59,544 nucleotides of DNA from DATDEW01 sp046590205 (GCA_046590205.1 JBKJTT010000008.1:1-59544), one strand, 5' to 3'; counted from the first letter of the stretch, positions 10,501-19,253 are shown. The notes: a model not told the origin generated them from the letters alone. Numbers and translations are program-made.

Positions 10501-10784
10501 AGGGTCTGCCAGAACCCTTCGAGACATATATCCATCAACCAACACCGAATCCCGCAACGAGCGGATATATAGATACAAAGTTTGATATTCCAACCGAGAC
10601 TGCTGTGAAGATGGTGCTTGTTGATGCTCTTGGTCAAATAGCAAGTGAAGTTGTCAATGAAGTTCGTCAGCAAGGACGTTATACGGCGCATATCAGTACT
10701 ATAGGACTTGCAAATGGAGTCTATACTCTGCGGCTTGAAGCGGCGGGAGTTGTGAAGTTTAGAAAGATCATAGTTTCGAAGTGA
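7596..10784 (+). CDS. Exported IgGFc-binding-like surface protein with T9SS sorting domain (paralogue 3 of 3)
   Basis: 1062 residues. Signal peptide to about residue 29 (ANSHAQ). The IgGFc-like domain begins GKEFYVAFGPN and carries VYGMSHKQFSSDAFMALP, NDLTGS, AVFSGHERAGIP and SRDHLVEQLPPVSAWG, in the same order as the two upstream paralogues. About residues 470-820 hold Ig-like repeats of the ASH type (for example IYFGIHGENSPP). A segment around 830-930 resembles a cohesin-like or other beta-sandwich domain, but I cannot name it. The C-terminal type A T9SS domain contains TPNPATSGY, VDALGQIASEV, GLANGVYTLRL and KFRKIIVSK. comEC begins one base after the stop, so the two genes are probably translated from one mRNA. 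Confidence 0.8.
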   Translation: MNYRLTNYALVLLIAFLLGAGITANSHAQKKDNLGKEFYVAFGPNQGSGTESQNVFALYITGPIIATGYVEVPALSFRQDFVTSPGQITTITLPNGANFGDPTVEITNPEVVIKDMSVHIVADTEVAVYGMSHKQFSSDAFMALPTDVLGTEYRTMCYQTSISDVGYLPGQFWVVATYDSTNVTITPNASTSLGSPSGVSKSLLLNKGDVYLIQGDANDANNDLTGSLIESDLPLAVFSGHERAGIPNGFNNVHSTRPSRDHLVEQLPPVSAWGDSALVIPYFSSDNPDVVRIVSAEDNNTITVNGAVVGTFSAGQFYQIPQLTTPTSISATNPILVGQYMHTSKYGTPNQNFPNDPEPYGDPALALCYPVEQFTTGYTFILIENSTAFKGNFVNVVVDQTGVAGMILDGNPVNPTDFKPIPGSSFVYAQLTLDQGTHNISGPKPFGITVYALGNVDSYAYTGGTLLKTITPFKTDDIVIDFNDRPLNQRDWSGEWDSVVSLQNISSDPLTIFNFQLRVGDITNFSVEKPTPPHNIPAFVTDSMTLRFSPNFVPNVRRHTTINAKTEHLRAYVVDVYGRGVVGLPMSYADSNIKTKIDTIYFGIHGENSPPIDKFFYLGNTGTAPLNVHDIKISGPDAKDFSVLGSEDISTNPLSVPYKIGISPEKPVRVNVRFTPGNPRAPRLAFLDINDSDKVDRRVVLIAIVDSVTVATVTPVVFDSLYICDLQDKVITITNANIFSVTLQRIDMVGAPEFIVLDALPIVIGPNSSRMVRIRFAPNSPGVFSASLTAYFDLPTNSTQTLSLTAVGKEPIPFFWAPRNIHILAEEEVLYPIYAKVDLARMVSKSYTIDINYDPTHLVDLDVVQDNTLSLFGYFMIDGFDPGARKYIFETADGSIMRGGGEDEIRPLIYIKFRSILGEENRLTISDAVDINYTVTFNGSPLPVYCQAQSALPGRITIDSSCADVHIVKGLPEPFETYIHQPTPNPATSGYIDTKFDIPTETAVKMVLVDALGQIASEVVNEVRQQGRYTAHISTIGLANGVYTLRLEAAGVVKFRKIIVSK

Positions 10785-10785
10785 T

Positions 10786-13236
10786 GTGAAGTCGTTTTCT
10801 CTCGCACAATATCACAAACCAGCTTTGTACACGTTTGCCGGCATAGCTGCCGGCATTCTTGTTTCCGAACATTTTGTAACGGAGCATTCCGTCTTTGCTC
10901 GTATTTCATTGTGTGTATTCCTATTGATGAGCGGAGTATCGTGGCTGCTCTACCGCAAACGCGTTGCGATTCTCGGCAATGCTGTACTCATCATCTCTAC
11001 GCTTTCATTAGGATGTCTTCTTCACGCCTTGGGGGAGGCACTCTACGAAGATTCATCATTACGTAAGTTCACCTCAACGATAAAAGGAGAGACAGTTATC
11101 TATGGACAAATAATCTCTATACTCGATGAGTCAGATTTCGGCACGGTGTATTCAATTCAAACCGATAGTGTGCAAATTGAAAAAGATGTATATCCTGTTT
11201 ACGGTATCGCAGCAGTACAAATACCACTCCCGTCCAAAAGAGACTTCTTTCCATTACCGAATGAAGGAGACAAGCTAACGCTTTTTGGTGAACTGCGCAT
11301 ACTTGAGCGAAAGCGCAACCCGTACCAGATAGATTATTCAGAGAAGATGCGAAGGGACTATGATGTAGATGCTGCGATCTATCTCCGTTCACGGTATGAT
11401 TACCAAGTTACGGCACAAGTAGGGAAATATGAAGAGAGTTTGCTGAAATCTGTGCGAAAGTATGTCTCCGGTGTACTTTCATCAGCTATAGCTGATACGT
11501 TGGCATCCGGGTTTGTTGAAGCGGTATTGATAGGTGTTGGAAACTCACTTCCTCCCGAGACGTGGCAGGAGTTCAATCGCGCAGGACTGACTCATATTCT
11601 CGTCGTGAGTGGTTTTAATCTTGGACTTGTCGCCCTTTTTATTTACTATCTGCTTCGTCTCTTCCGTATTCGTTCACGCGCGCTGCGGAGTATTATCACG
11701 CTTGCTATCGTGGTAACCTACTTACTTGTTATTGGCGGACAGCCGAGCATCCTACGCGCTACAATAGTTGTCATCGTCTTTCTTGCAGCCCGAATCTTCG
11801 AGCGAAAGACTGACCTGCTAAATATTACCGCCGCTGCAGCATGTATCAATCTGATTCTTAACCCTAATGAACTATTTAATATCGGTTTTCAGCTTTCGTA
11901 TGGTGCCGTATTCTCGCTCGCAGTAATAGCTCCACAGTTAGATAGATTATTTTTGAATGAAATAGAGGCACCTACATTTCGTGAGAAAGTCTATCATTAT
12001 TGCATGTCCATATTCTTCGGTACGATAGCCGTATTTGTTGGGACGCTCCCAATACTTATCTATCATTATCAACAAGTATCTGTCATTGGTCTTTTTACAA
12101 ACATTATTATTATTCCAATATCCGGTCTCATTACGATACTTGGCATGCTACTGATACCAATGTCATTTATCAGCTCTTTTCTAACATCGTTATATGGTGA
12201 GGGTTTGAAGTTGCTCGTTGATGCGACACTCGGCATATCACACGTTGCTTCATCACTGCCGTTTGCAATGATAACATTGCCGCGACCAACAATCATCTCC
12301 ATAGTACTCTTCACGACATTACTCATATATTGCATATCATCTAAAAGTCGTAAGAGATTTATCGGCAGGATGATTACTTCTACTGCTTTTGTCATAATGC
12401 TAATGCTCATCAATATCCCATTCGTCTCTGCAATTACAAAAGAGGACGGTAAGTTAAAGATAGTATTCTTTGATGTTGGACAAGGTGATGCTGTGCTTAT
12501 TAATACCCCAAGAGGTAAGAACTATATGATAGATTTCGGTGGAAGGAGTTTGTCAGGTCGTTCACAATCCGAACGAAGTATTTTGCCGCTTCTGCGTGCA
12601 GAAGGTATTTCTTCTATTGATGGTGCATTTGTCTCTCATATGCACTATGACCATTACGCAGGACTTGAGCCACTGCTGAAAGCAGGATATATCGCGAAGA
12701 TATACTCATGCGGTGAGAAAACGGAGAATCAAACAGCGTATGCTCTTGATAGTATTGTATATCACTCTAAGATACCTGTTGAGCAGCTCCTTCAAGGTGA
12801 GAAGATCATTGATGACGAGCTTTCGATGTATATTTTATCTCCGGATGCAAAAAGTGACGGCATTGTCGAAGATAAAAACCATCGCTCAATTATCATCAAA
12901 CTTGTCTATCGTAAAACGTCATTCCTCTTCTTAGCTGATGCTGAAGCCGATGCCGAGCGTGAGGTCGTCCGTAAATATGGCTCATTCTTAAAAAGTGATG
13001 TAGTCAAGATCGCTCATCATGGGAGTAGGTCAAGCTCTATAGGAGAACTTGTCTCACTCACAAAACCGTCATACGCAGTTGTATCTGTTGGTGAGCGAAA
13101 TGCGTTTGGTCATCCGAACATACATGTGCTTGAACGTTGGCATAGAAGCGGAGCGAAAGTCTTGAGCACAGCTCATAGTGGAGCAGTGATATTTGAGAGC
13201 GATGGCGAAGCAGTGAAACAAATGAGTTGGAAATAG
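10786..13236 (+). CDS. comEC: ComEC/Rec2-type DNA uptake channel with metallo-beta-lactamase domain
   Basis: 816 residues starting at GTG, one base after the previous stop. ComEC forms the inner-membrane channel through which single-stranded DNA enters during natural transformation; its soluble MBL domain is thought to degrade the non-transported strand. Order: two or more N-terminal membrane segments and a DUF4131-type periplasmic domain (to about 200), the polytopic competence domain (about 235-520; GLTHILVVSGFNLGL and GGQPSILRA are characteristic), and a C-terminal MBL domain (about 555-770) with LKIVFFDVGQGDA, the metal-binding SHMHYDHYAG, and VKIAHHGSRSS. It looks complete. Translational coupling to a surface protein is unusual. 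It abuts the convergent DUF2279 gene with no spacer. Confidence 0.92.
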   Translation: MKSFSLAQYHKPALYTFAGIAAGILVSEHFVTEHSVFARISLCVFLLMSGVSWLLYRKRVAILGNAVLIISTLSLGCLLHALGEALYEDSSLRKFTSTIKGETVIYGQIISILDESDFGTVYSIQTDSVQIEKDVYPVYGIAAVQIPLPSKRDFFPLPNEGDKLTLFGELRILERKRNPYQIDYSEKMRRDYDVDAAIYLRSRYDYQVTAQVGKYEESLLKSVRKYVSGVLSSAIADTLASGFVEAVLIGVGNSLPPETWQEFNRAGLTHILVVSGFNLGLVALFIYYLLRLFRIRSRALRSIITLAIVVTYLLVIGGQPSILRATIVVIVFLAARIFERKTDLLNITAAAACINLILNPNELFNIGFQLSYGAVFSLAVIAPQLDRLFLNEIEAPTFREKVYHYCMSIFFGTIAVFVGTLPILIYHYQQVSVIGLFTNIIIIPISGLITILGMLLIPMSFISSFLTSLYGEGLKLLVDATLGISHVASSLPFAMITLPRPTIISIVLFTTLLIYCISSKSRKRFIGRMITSTAFVIMLMLINIPFVSAITKEDGKLKIVFFDVGQGDAVLINTPRGKNYMIDFGGRSLSGRSQSERSILPLLRAEGISSIDGAFVSHMHYDHYAGLEPLLKAGYIAKIYSCGEKTENQTAYALDSIVYHSKIPVEQLLQGEKIIDDELSMYILSPDAKSDGIVEDKNHRSIIIKLVYRKTSFLFLADAEADAEREVVRKYGSFLKSDVVKIAHHGSRSSSIGELVSLTKPSYAVVSVGERNAFGHPNIHVLERWHRSGAKVLSTAHSGAVIFESDGEAVKQMSWK

Positions 13237-14100
13237 TTAATGAGCTAGCCAATGCCATTTCACAATAGGATGAATCTGCAAACCCGGGAGTGGTATTCGT
13301 ATATGATCAAGTATCTCGGCAATTACTTCCCACACTTTTCCTTTAATGGGTAATTGCTTTAGGTTAATATCAGGACCGATGAACATGTGTGATGTTGGTA
13401 TTCTGCCATAACGTTCGGGGACGTATTGCTCCGTAACAATATTTTCTACATTATATCCAAAACCAAGATTTAACCACTTTGGCATATCTTCGTCAATAAG
13501 ATAGAGAAAATTAAAGGTCAGCCAAAAGTATCGGCTTTCGTTATCATCGAGTATTGATTTAAATGCTCCCTGTTTATATGCTTCAGATGTTTTAAATCCC
13601 ACCTTGAAATCAATTCGATTAAGTGGGGTATAGTATTCTTTCCCAACAGCAAGCCCTGCGCCTAGTATGTTGCATATCTGATCGCCCGGTGAGAAACCGA
13701 AATACGGCGCACCTGTTCGGAATCCGTCTCCAATCTCAACCATCGTCTGTGCAAGCAGCGTAACACCTGCACCTATCCATACGGCGGTTTTCGGATCAAC
13801 GCCAACTTCACGGTATGCTATTTTGATAAGGTCAGTGCAAGCATAAGTGTAATACGCATGACCGAACTTGTCGGAGTGCATCGTATATGGCGGATCATTT
13901 GAGAAGTGAAACGGTGCTTTATTAGCTGCCTGCCAAAAATCATTGTAGTTCTGATAGAGCGCACCGAACATAACAGTTGCAGGTACGACAGACGCAACAG
14001 TAATTCCAAGAGGTGTTGGTCTGGTCGTATCCTGCGCTTCGCATGGAGATGATCCAAATAGAAGCATGAGGACAAGGGGGGGGAGAGAAAAACACTTCAC
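13237..14100 (-). CDS. DUF2279-family exported protein
   Basis: 287 residues with a signal peptide (MKCFSLPPLVLMLLFGSS, cleavage near CEAQ); a lipoprotein cannot be excluded because a Cys lies just before the cleavage site. The central part, SDKFGHAYYTYACTDL, a helical segment VWIGAGVTLLAQTMVE, and GFSPGDQICNILGAGLA, fits DUF2279 (YfiM-like), a family of envelope proteins of unknown function with conserved DKxGH. It is the last gene of the seven-gene minus-strand run and overlaps the nucleotidyltransferase gene by 4 bp (ATGA-type coupling). Confidence 0.65.
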   Translation of the reverse strand: MKCFSLPPLVLMLLFGSSPCEAQDTTRPTPLGITVASVVPATVMFGALYQNYNDFWQAANKAPFHFSNDPPYTMHSDKFGHAYYTYACTDLIKIAYREVGVDPKTAVWIGAGVTLLAQTMVEIGDGFRTGAPYFGFSPGDQICNILGAGLAVGKEYYTPLNRIDFKVGFKTSEAYKQGAFKSILDDNESRYFWLTFNFLYLIDEDMPKWLNLGFGYNVENIVTEQYVPERYGRIPTSHMFIGPDINLKQLPIKGKVWEVIAEILDHIRIPLPGLQIHPIVKWHWLAH

Positions 14101-14903
14101 GGAATTATGTTTTTCTTACGGGCAACATCATCAAGAAATTTTGCTGCTACAAATTCTGCTCTCTTCCGAAAGATAAAGTCCGTATCAGCATGATGCTCGC
14201 GCAGCAGCCGATAGAGAATTATCATCTCACAGAGAGCTGAATAGCAGCTATCAGAAGTATTTGTGCATACGGTTCGAGAGAGATGTTCATGTTCATCATT
14301 TGTTATGGTAAACTCTGCTCTGCGAACACCGGCAGGTCTACGATTATATTTTCGCAGGAGCAGGGGACCAATAACGACCGATCGCATAAATGTTATGCCA
14401 TCGATGAACTCAAAGAGTTCTCCTCTGCCGAGTTTCAGAGCGCAATAGTGTACCCAAGTCCAAAACCTGTCTTCCATCCATTGCAATGAGCGGGATGGAT
14501 AGATAGGAGAGCTTGTGTTGATCTTTGCTGATAGTACGTCTTCACGTTCCCACAGTATGTGCGGATCTTCAACTCGGTTACTAAAATCGGTCACGCTCTT
14601 AAATACCAGATCAACATGAAGAGGAGGATTATTATAGAGGCAAATAAGAAGCCGGGGTTCTCCGACATGTTCACCGGTAAAACAGTTTACAAGATCACCA
14701 AGTGACGATGCGATCATCAAACGATTATTTTTAACTTCTTCTTCATCATTATCATTAACGATAATGACAAAGTCAAGATCAGAGAACTCATCCATCTCGT
14801 CACCGACCCATGAACCACCTAAGGCAAGGCCTGCTATTCTCGAATCTTGTTGAAGAATAGCCGATGCGTGCTCGACAAATGCTTTGTACGGTTCGGGGAT
14901 CAC
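14097..14903 (-). CDS. Nucleotidyltransferase-fold protein
   Basis: 268 residues, cytoplasmic. The N-terminal region shows the minimal nucleotidyltransferase signature: GLALGGSW, then SDLDFVIIV (the catalytic DxD), and LHVDLVFKS as a likely third acidic position. This is the arrangement in aminoglycoside adenylyltransferase-like and other pol-beta-fold enzymes. The C-terminal half is helical without a clear motif. The substrate cannot be read from sequence; resistance to an aminoglycoside is possible but unsupported. It overlaps kbl by 4 bp and the DUF2279 gene by 4 bp, so all three are translationally coupled. Confidence 0.7.
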   Translation of the reverse strand: MIPEPYKAFVEHASAILQQDSRIAGLALGGSWVGDEMDEFSDLDFVIIVNDNDEEEVKNNRLMIASSLGDLVNCFTGEHVGEPRLLICLYNNPPLHVDLVFKSVTDFSNRVEDPHILWEREDVLSAKINTSSPIYPSRSLQWMEDRFWTWVHYCALKLGRGELFEFIDGITFMRSVVIGPLLLRKYNRRPAGVRRAEFTITNDEHEHLSRTVCTNTSDSCYSALCEMIILYRLLREHHADTDFIFRKRAEFVAAKFLDDVARKKNIIP

Positions 14904-16093
14904 TGGATAACGCCAAGTTTTTTGCCGACCGTGGTGAATGCAGTTATCGCTGTATCAAGATGATGTTTCTCATGTCCGGCTGATATTTGAACGCGGATAC
15001 GTGCCTGCCCCTTCGGAACGACAGGATAAAAGAAGCCGATAACATACACACCTTCATCGAGAAGGTCTTTTGCAAATTGTTGTGCAAGCGGCGCATCATA
15101 AAGCATGATGGGACAAATAGGATGCGCGCCGGGCTTGATGTCAAAACCTGCAATAGTCATTTGTTCGCGGAAATACTTCGTGTTGCTCTCAAGTTTATCG
15201 CGAAGCTCTGTAGTCTCGCCGAGCATTGTTAGCACCTCAAGTGTCGCACCAACTATAACCGGTGGTACGGAGTTGCTGAAAAGATACGGACGAGAACGTT
15301 GACGGAGCATATCAATTATCTCTTTGCGCCCTGATGTGAATCCACCGGCTGCTCCACCAAGTGCTTTGCCAAGCGTGGACGTAATAATGTCCACCCGCCC
15401 CATCACATTCGCATACTCTATTGAGCCACGACCGGTCTTCCCGACAAATCCCGTTGCATGTGAGTCGTCAACCATGACAAGCGCATTGTGCTTTTCAGCC
15501 AAGTCACACACTTCGTCAAGTTTTGCGATGAATCCGTCCATCGAGAACACACCGTCTGTTACGATCACACGTCGACGTGAACTCTGTGATTCTTGCAGGC
15601 ATCGCTCAAGATCAGCCATGTCGGAGTTTTTGTAACGGAAGCGTGCTGCTTTCGAAAGGCGAACACCATCAATAATAGAAGCATGATTTAATTCATCACT
15701 GATAATAGCATCATCTTCACCGAAGAGCGGCTCGAAGACACCACCATTGGCATCGAAACATGCTACATAGAGGATGGTATCTTCCGTGCCGAGAAACTTC
15801 GAGATAGCTTCTTCAAGCTGTTTATGTAAGTCTTCCGTACCGCAAATAAATCGTACGCTTGACATGCCGTAGCCGTGTTTCTCAAGCGCTTCATGTGCCG
15901 CTTTGATGACGCGCGGATGCGATGAAAGTCCGAGATAATTATTCGCGCAGAAGTTCAGAAATGTGCCATCGCACCCCTCGACCTGGATCTCAACCCCTTG
16001 CGGAGAAGTGATGATGCGCTCATGCTTATAAAGACCGGATTCCTCGATACCGCGAAGCTCGGCTTGAAGTTCTTGTTTTACGTTTCCGTACAT
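14900..16093 (-). CDS. kbl: 2-amino-3-ketobutyrate CoA ligase (glycine C-acetyltransferase)
   Basis: 397 residues, the usual Kbl length, and nearly collinear with E. coli Kbl as I recall it: FCANNYLGLSSHP, SVRFICGT, CFDANGG, DELNHASIIDGVRL, DGVFSMDG, DDSHATGFVG, the PLP-lysine motif STLGKALGG, RSRPYLFSN, and GFFYPVVPKGQARIR. It converts 2-amino-3-oxobutyrate and CoA to glycine and acetyl-CoA, the second step of threonine degradation. The usual partner threonine 3-dehydrogenase (tdh) is not in the window. The two downstream genes overlap it and each other by 4 bp. Confidence 0.93.
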   Translation of the reverse strand: MYGNVKQELQAELRGIEESGLYKHERIITSPQGVEIQVEGCDGTFLNFCANNYLGLSSHPRVIKAAHEALEKHGYGMSSVRFICGTEDLHKQLEEAISKFLGTEDTILYVACFDANGGVFEPLFGEDDAIISDELNHASIIDGVRLSKAARFRYKNSDMADLERCLQESQSSRRRVIVTDGVFSMDGFIAKLDEVCDLAEKHNALVMVDDSHATGFVGKTGRGSIEYANVMGRVDIITSTLGKALGGAAGGFTSGRKEIIDMLRQRSRPYLFSNSVPPVIVGATLEVLTMLGETTELRDKLESNTKYFREQMTIAGFDIKPGAHPICPIMLYDAPLAQQFAKDLLDEGVYVIGFFYPVVPKGQARIRVQISAGHEKHHLDTAITAFTTVGKKLGVIQ

Positions 16094-16155
16094 AAAGTAA
16101 TAAAATAATAGTAGAATGGCAACACGTTCGCCAAATAACCGTTCCGAAAAGCTAC

Positions 16156-16914
16156 TTACATACCGGCAAGCATTCGGAGTGTTATTCCCTTTGTGATAAA
16201 ACTCGCAACGTGCTCAAGATATCCGGGGAAATCTATTGGTGCCGAGCTGTCTGCCTTATCAGAAAGTGAGCGAATTATCACGAACGGTATGTCATGCTCA
16301 TAACATACCTGTGCGACAGCCGCACCTTCCATCTCGATGCAGAGTATACCCGGCAGGTCATGACGAAGTTCAGCGAGTTTTGCATCGGAAGCAATGAACT
16401 GGTCGCCGCTTGCAATAAGTCCGCGAACGACCTTTGGGTTTGTCATTAAAAACTCTTCGAGAAGATCAGCAGGGATTTCTTGCTGTAGGTCAGTCGTGAT
16501 ATAGTCTTTTGCCGCAGCTTCGGCAAGCTCGACCATTCGAATATCTGATTTGAAATGACTTATGCCGAGTAGTGGTACTTCAAAACGTCTGAAGGGTGGC
16601 ACAGGACTTACATCCATATCATGTTGAACAAGTTCGGTGCCGATGACAACATCACCAACATTTAGCGAGGGATCAACACCACCAGCAACACCTGTGAACA
16701 TAACGTGTGTTGCACCGTACTGCTCGATGAGCGTTGTAGCGGTCTGCGCTGCGGCAACTTTCCCCCAACGACTCATAACAACAACTACATCTTTGCCTTC
16801 AAGACGACCTTCAATAAATGTACGATGTGCGATATGCGTCTCTTGCATATCAGCCATCGCACTGATAACAAGATGCATCTCTTCAGCCATTGCGCCGATA
16901 ATACCAATTTTCAT
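16156..16914 (-). CDS. mtnN: 5'-methylthioadenosine/S-adenosylhomocysteine nucleosidase
   Basis: 252 residues. Starts MKIGIIGAMAEEM, the family hallmark with the active-site glutamate. Later motifs are VMFTGVAGGVDP, IASGDQFI, CIEMEGAAVAQV and IIRSLSDKAD, the last carrying the catalytic Asp. It cleaves adenine from MTA and SAH, by-products of polyamine synthesis and SAM-dependent methylation, feeding methionine salvage. It starts 3 bp after the sugar dehydrogenase gene; kbl follows after 62 bp. Slightly longer than E. coli MtnN (232). Confidence 0.9.
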   Translation of the reverse strand: MKIGIIGAMAEEMHLVISAMADMQETHIAHRTFIEGRLEGKDVVVVMSRWGKVAAAQTATTLIEQYGATHVMFTGVAGGVDPSLNVGDVVIGTELVQHDMDVSPVPPFRRFEVPLLGISHFKSDIRMVELAEAAAKDYITTDLQQEIPADLLEEFLMTNPKVVRGLIASGDQFIASDAKLAELRHDLPGILCIEMEGAAVAQVCYEHDIPFVIIRSLSDKADSSAPIDFPGYLEHVASFITKGITLRMLAGM

Positions 16915-16917
16915 GTC

Positions 16918-18078
16918 TCAATCTTTTGGTGGGATAATAACGATGATCTTATCATCAACATCAACACCATCAAGTTTTCTATCGGCATTGCTTGTAGTGA
17001 CAAATATCCTCCCATCAGGAGCAACACAGAGCGAGCGTAATCTCCCGTATTCATTCTTGAGATGTTCGCTTTGTTGAATGACTCTTGTGCCTGTTCTATC
17101 AAGCTCAAGCTGAATGATACGCGCGCCTTTTAAGAATGCAACAAGGATAGAATTATGAAATGATTGGTACTCGGGATTATTAAAATACGCAATGCCTCCC
17201 GGCGCGATGGTTGGAGTCCAATACCATATTGGCTCGGTTGATTTGTGTTTGGTATGAAAATCTGCTTCTGTTTTATGATCTACTTTTGCATATATATCTG
17301 GCCAGCCATAGTTACCGCCTTTTTCAATGATGTTTATCTCATCGCCGATATAGGGGCCGTGATCGGAGTTATAGAGTTTCCCGTTCTGTCCCCACGCAAG
17401 TCCCTGCGGATCGCGAAATCCCTTAGCCCATACGAAACTCTTCGGGTTTGGGTTGTCATTTGGGATAGACCCGTCAGTATTGATACGAAGAATTTTCCCA
17501 TTGGGCGACTTGTCATCCTGCGGTGTTTCAAATTTATAGAAATCACCGGTTGTCAGAAGTAACTTTCCTTTCGGGTCAAAGAGCATTCGGCCTGCATCAT
17601 GTTCGGAGAATCCCGGTATTTTATCATAGATGACTATTTCACCGGTAAGCGTATCAGGTGAATAGGTAAATCGAGAAAGCGTCATCACATAATCAGAGTC
17701 TTTGATGTGCTTCGCATAAAAAAGATAGACAAATCTATTTGTTAAAAACTTTGGGTCAAGCGCAATATCAAGCAAGCCGCTGTTATGCGTTCGCTTCTTG
17801 AATTCCGGAGTCTTTGGTAATGTGTAAGCAACCTTCTTTAATTCAAGCAATATCTTCTGCTCGCCTGTTTCGGGGTTAATGCGGCTTACCCTTCCGAAAC
17901 GCTCCGTTATCCATAGCCAGTTATCAGCTCCCCAAACAATACCCCACGGGATGCGCAGACCTTCTGCAATTGGGTAATGCGTCAGTGTTGATGGCAGCTC
18001 TTCAGGATTGGTTTCTTGTGCTGGTGATACACTTATACACAACACAATAAAACAAAGCAAAAAAACAACTCTTTTCAT
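16918..18078 (-). CDS. Exported PQQ-type glucose/sorbosone dehydrogenase family protein
   Basis: I choose ATG 18078, giving 386 residues and the signal peptide MKRVVFLLCFIVLCISVSPAQ; longer frames run into the upstream gene. It follows the aminotransferase stop by one base. The rest is the GSDH beta-propeller: LRIPWGIVW, WLWITERFGRVSRI, GLLDIALDPKF, HDAGRMLFDPKGKLLLTTGD, NGKILRINTDGSIPNDNP, FVWAKGFRDPQGLAWG, and DEINIIEKGGNYGWP. Family members oxidise sugars in the periplasm using PQQ; the actual substrate and cofactor use here are unknown, and no PQQ biosynthesis gene is in the window. Confidence 0.82.
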   Translation of the reverse strand: MKRVVFLLCFIVLCISVSPAQETNPEELPSTLTHYPIAEGLRIPWGIVWGADNWLWITERFGRVSRINPETGEQKILLELKKVAYTLPKTPEFKKRTHNSGLLDIALDPKFLTNRFVYLFYAKHIKDSDYVMTLSRFTYSPDTLTGEIVIYDKIPGFSEHDAGRMLFDPKGKLLLTTGDFYKFETPQDDKSPNGKILRINTDGSIPNDNPNPKSFVWAKGFRDPQGLAWGQNGKLYNSDHGPYIGDEINIIEKGGNYGWPDIYAKVDHKTEADFHTKHKSTEPIWYWTPTIAPGGIAYFNNPEYQSFHNSILVAFLKGARIIQLELDRTGTRVIQQSEHLKNEYGRLRSLCVAPDGRIFVTTSNADRKLDGVDVDDKIIVIIPPKD

Positions 18079-18079
18079 T

Positions 18080-19237
18080 CTATGAAAAAATTGTTTTGAG
18101 CGATGACGTAAGATGCTCATACTCCGGCATTTCATTATATATCTGTGCAGAGATACGGATATATACTTTATCGCCAAAGAAGATGACAGGAAGCTCGCAG
18201 TGATAGGTATCACGAAGTGTATCGTGAAGCGAGATTGCTTTCGGATCAGTATCCTTAAGCGAACCAGGCGTTGCAATAGTGGCAAGCGAGCCGAGCATGG
18301 ATTCCGGTGCTACAGCTGATACTCCAAGTGCGCTATTGATATATGCACGGGCTTGTTTTACAAGCGCGTTATTGTGTGAGCGAATTTTCTCTCTCCCAAA
18401 ATCATCCATAAAACTGATTGCTGCAATAAGAGAGAGATACGGAGTCACATCGCGTGTACCTATCCAATCGAACTCTGGGTGAAGACCTGCTTTGTAGTTG
18501 TGCGATGTGTTCGGAGCGTGTATCTTTGTCTGATGCTCGGGAGCAACCCATAAGAAAGCAGTGCCCTTTGGTGCGAACATCCACTTGTGGCAATTGCCTG
18601 TGTAGTAATCCGCTCCGTAGTTTTCTATCTTTAGGTCAAGCATCCCTGGGGCATGTGCACCATCAATCATTACTTGTATGCCGCGCTCTTTGAGTATTGC
18701 GATTATCTTCTCAATCGGATAGACAAGTCCTGTGGGCGAAGTAACATGGTCTATTATTGCAAACTTTGTTTTTGGAGTGATCGCTTTTTTTACTGCTTCG
18801 ACAACTTCATCTTCTGAGGAAATAGGAAAGGGGACCTTTGCTTCGACAACCTTCGTCCCCATGACATCCGATGCGTACTGAAGCGTTTGCCTCATCGCAC
18901 CATAGACATGAGTAGTCGTCAAGAGTTCATCACCGCGTTGCCATGACGGCATAAGCGAGCGCACAACAGCATTGATACCCATTGTTGCATTCTCGACAAA
19001 GACAACGTTGGCATCTTTTGCGTTGATAAACTCTGCGAGCTTTGCTTTCGCCAGTGCCAATCCTTTCGGTGCTTCGACCTGAAAGAAATAGACGGGCTGT
19101 TTTTCCATCAGATTACGCCAATCGCTCTGCGCGAAGAGCACATCACGCGGACATGCGCCGAAGGAGCCGTGATTTAAGAAGCGGACATTCTCATCAAGCA
19201 ACCAGCGATTACGAATTTGTTTTCCGAAGTCTGCCAT
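18080..19237 (-). CDS. Class V aminotransferase (isopenicillin-N-epimerase-like PLP enzyme)
   Basis: Start chosen at ATG 19237 (MADFGKQIRNRWLLDENV), 385 residues, because the family begins with the RFLNHGSFGACP segment and the longer frame overlaps the upstream gene. Motifs: FVENATMGINAV, an aromatic/TTTHVYGA region, DHVTSPTG, MIDGAHAPGM with the PLP-contacting Asp, and TGNCHKWMFAPKGTAFLWV containing the Schiff-base Lys. The fold family covers epimerases, selenocysteine lyase-like enzymes and cysteine desulfurases; isopenicillin-N-epimerase-like proteins are a common annotation without proven function. It sits 16 bp downstream of the exported hypothetical gene and one base upstream of the GSDH gene. 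Confidence 0.82.
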   Translation of the reverse strand: MADFGKQIRNRWLLDENVRFLNHGSFGACPRDVLFAQSDWRNLMEKQPVYFFQVEAPKGLALAKAKLAEFINAKDANVVFVENATMGINAVVRSLMPSWQRGDELLTTTHVYGAMRQTLQYASDVMGTKVVEAKVPFPISSEDEVVEAVKKAITPKTKFAIIDHVTSPTGLVYPIEKIIAILKERGIQVMIDGAHAPGMLDLKIENYGADYYTGNCHKWMFAPKGTAFLWVAPEHQTKIHAPNTSHNYKAGLHPEFDWIGTRDVTPYLSLIAAISFMDDFGREKIRSHNNALVKQARAYINSALGVSAVAPESMLGSLATIATPGSLKDTDPKAISLHDTLRDTYHCELPVIFFGDKVYIRISAQIYNEMPEYEHLTSSLKTIFS

Positions 19238-19253
19238 AATATTTTCTACAAAA

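Noticed and set aside
14097..14903. Antibiotic-resistance aminoglycoside nucleotidyltransferase
   Set aside because: Only the general nucleotidyltransferase signature is visible; operon neighbours are metabolic, so no resistance role is claimed.
14900..16093. Considered serine palmitoyltransferase (sphingolipid synthesis) for this alpha-oxoamine synthase, given the C9-methyltransferase-like gene at 28534
   Set aside because: The sequence follows Kbl closely along its length (SVRFICGT, FFYPVVPKGQARIR) and is better called glycine C-acetyltransferase.
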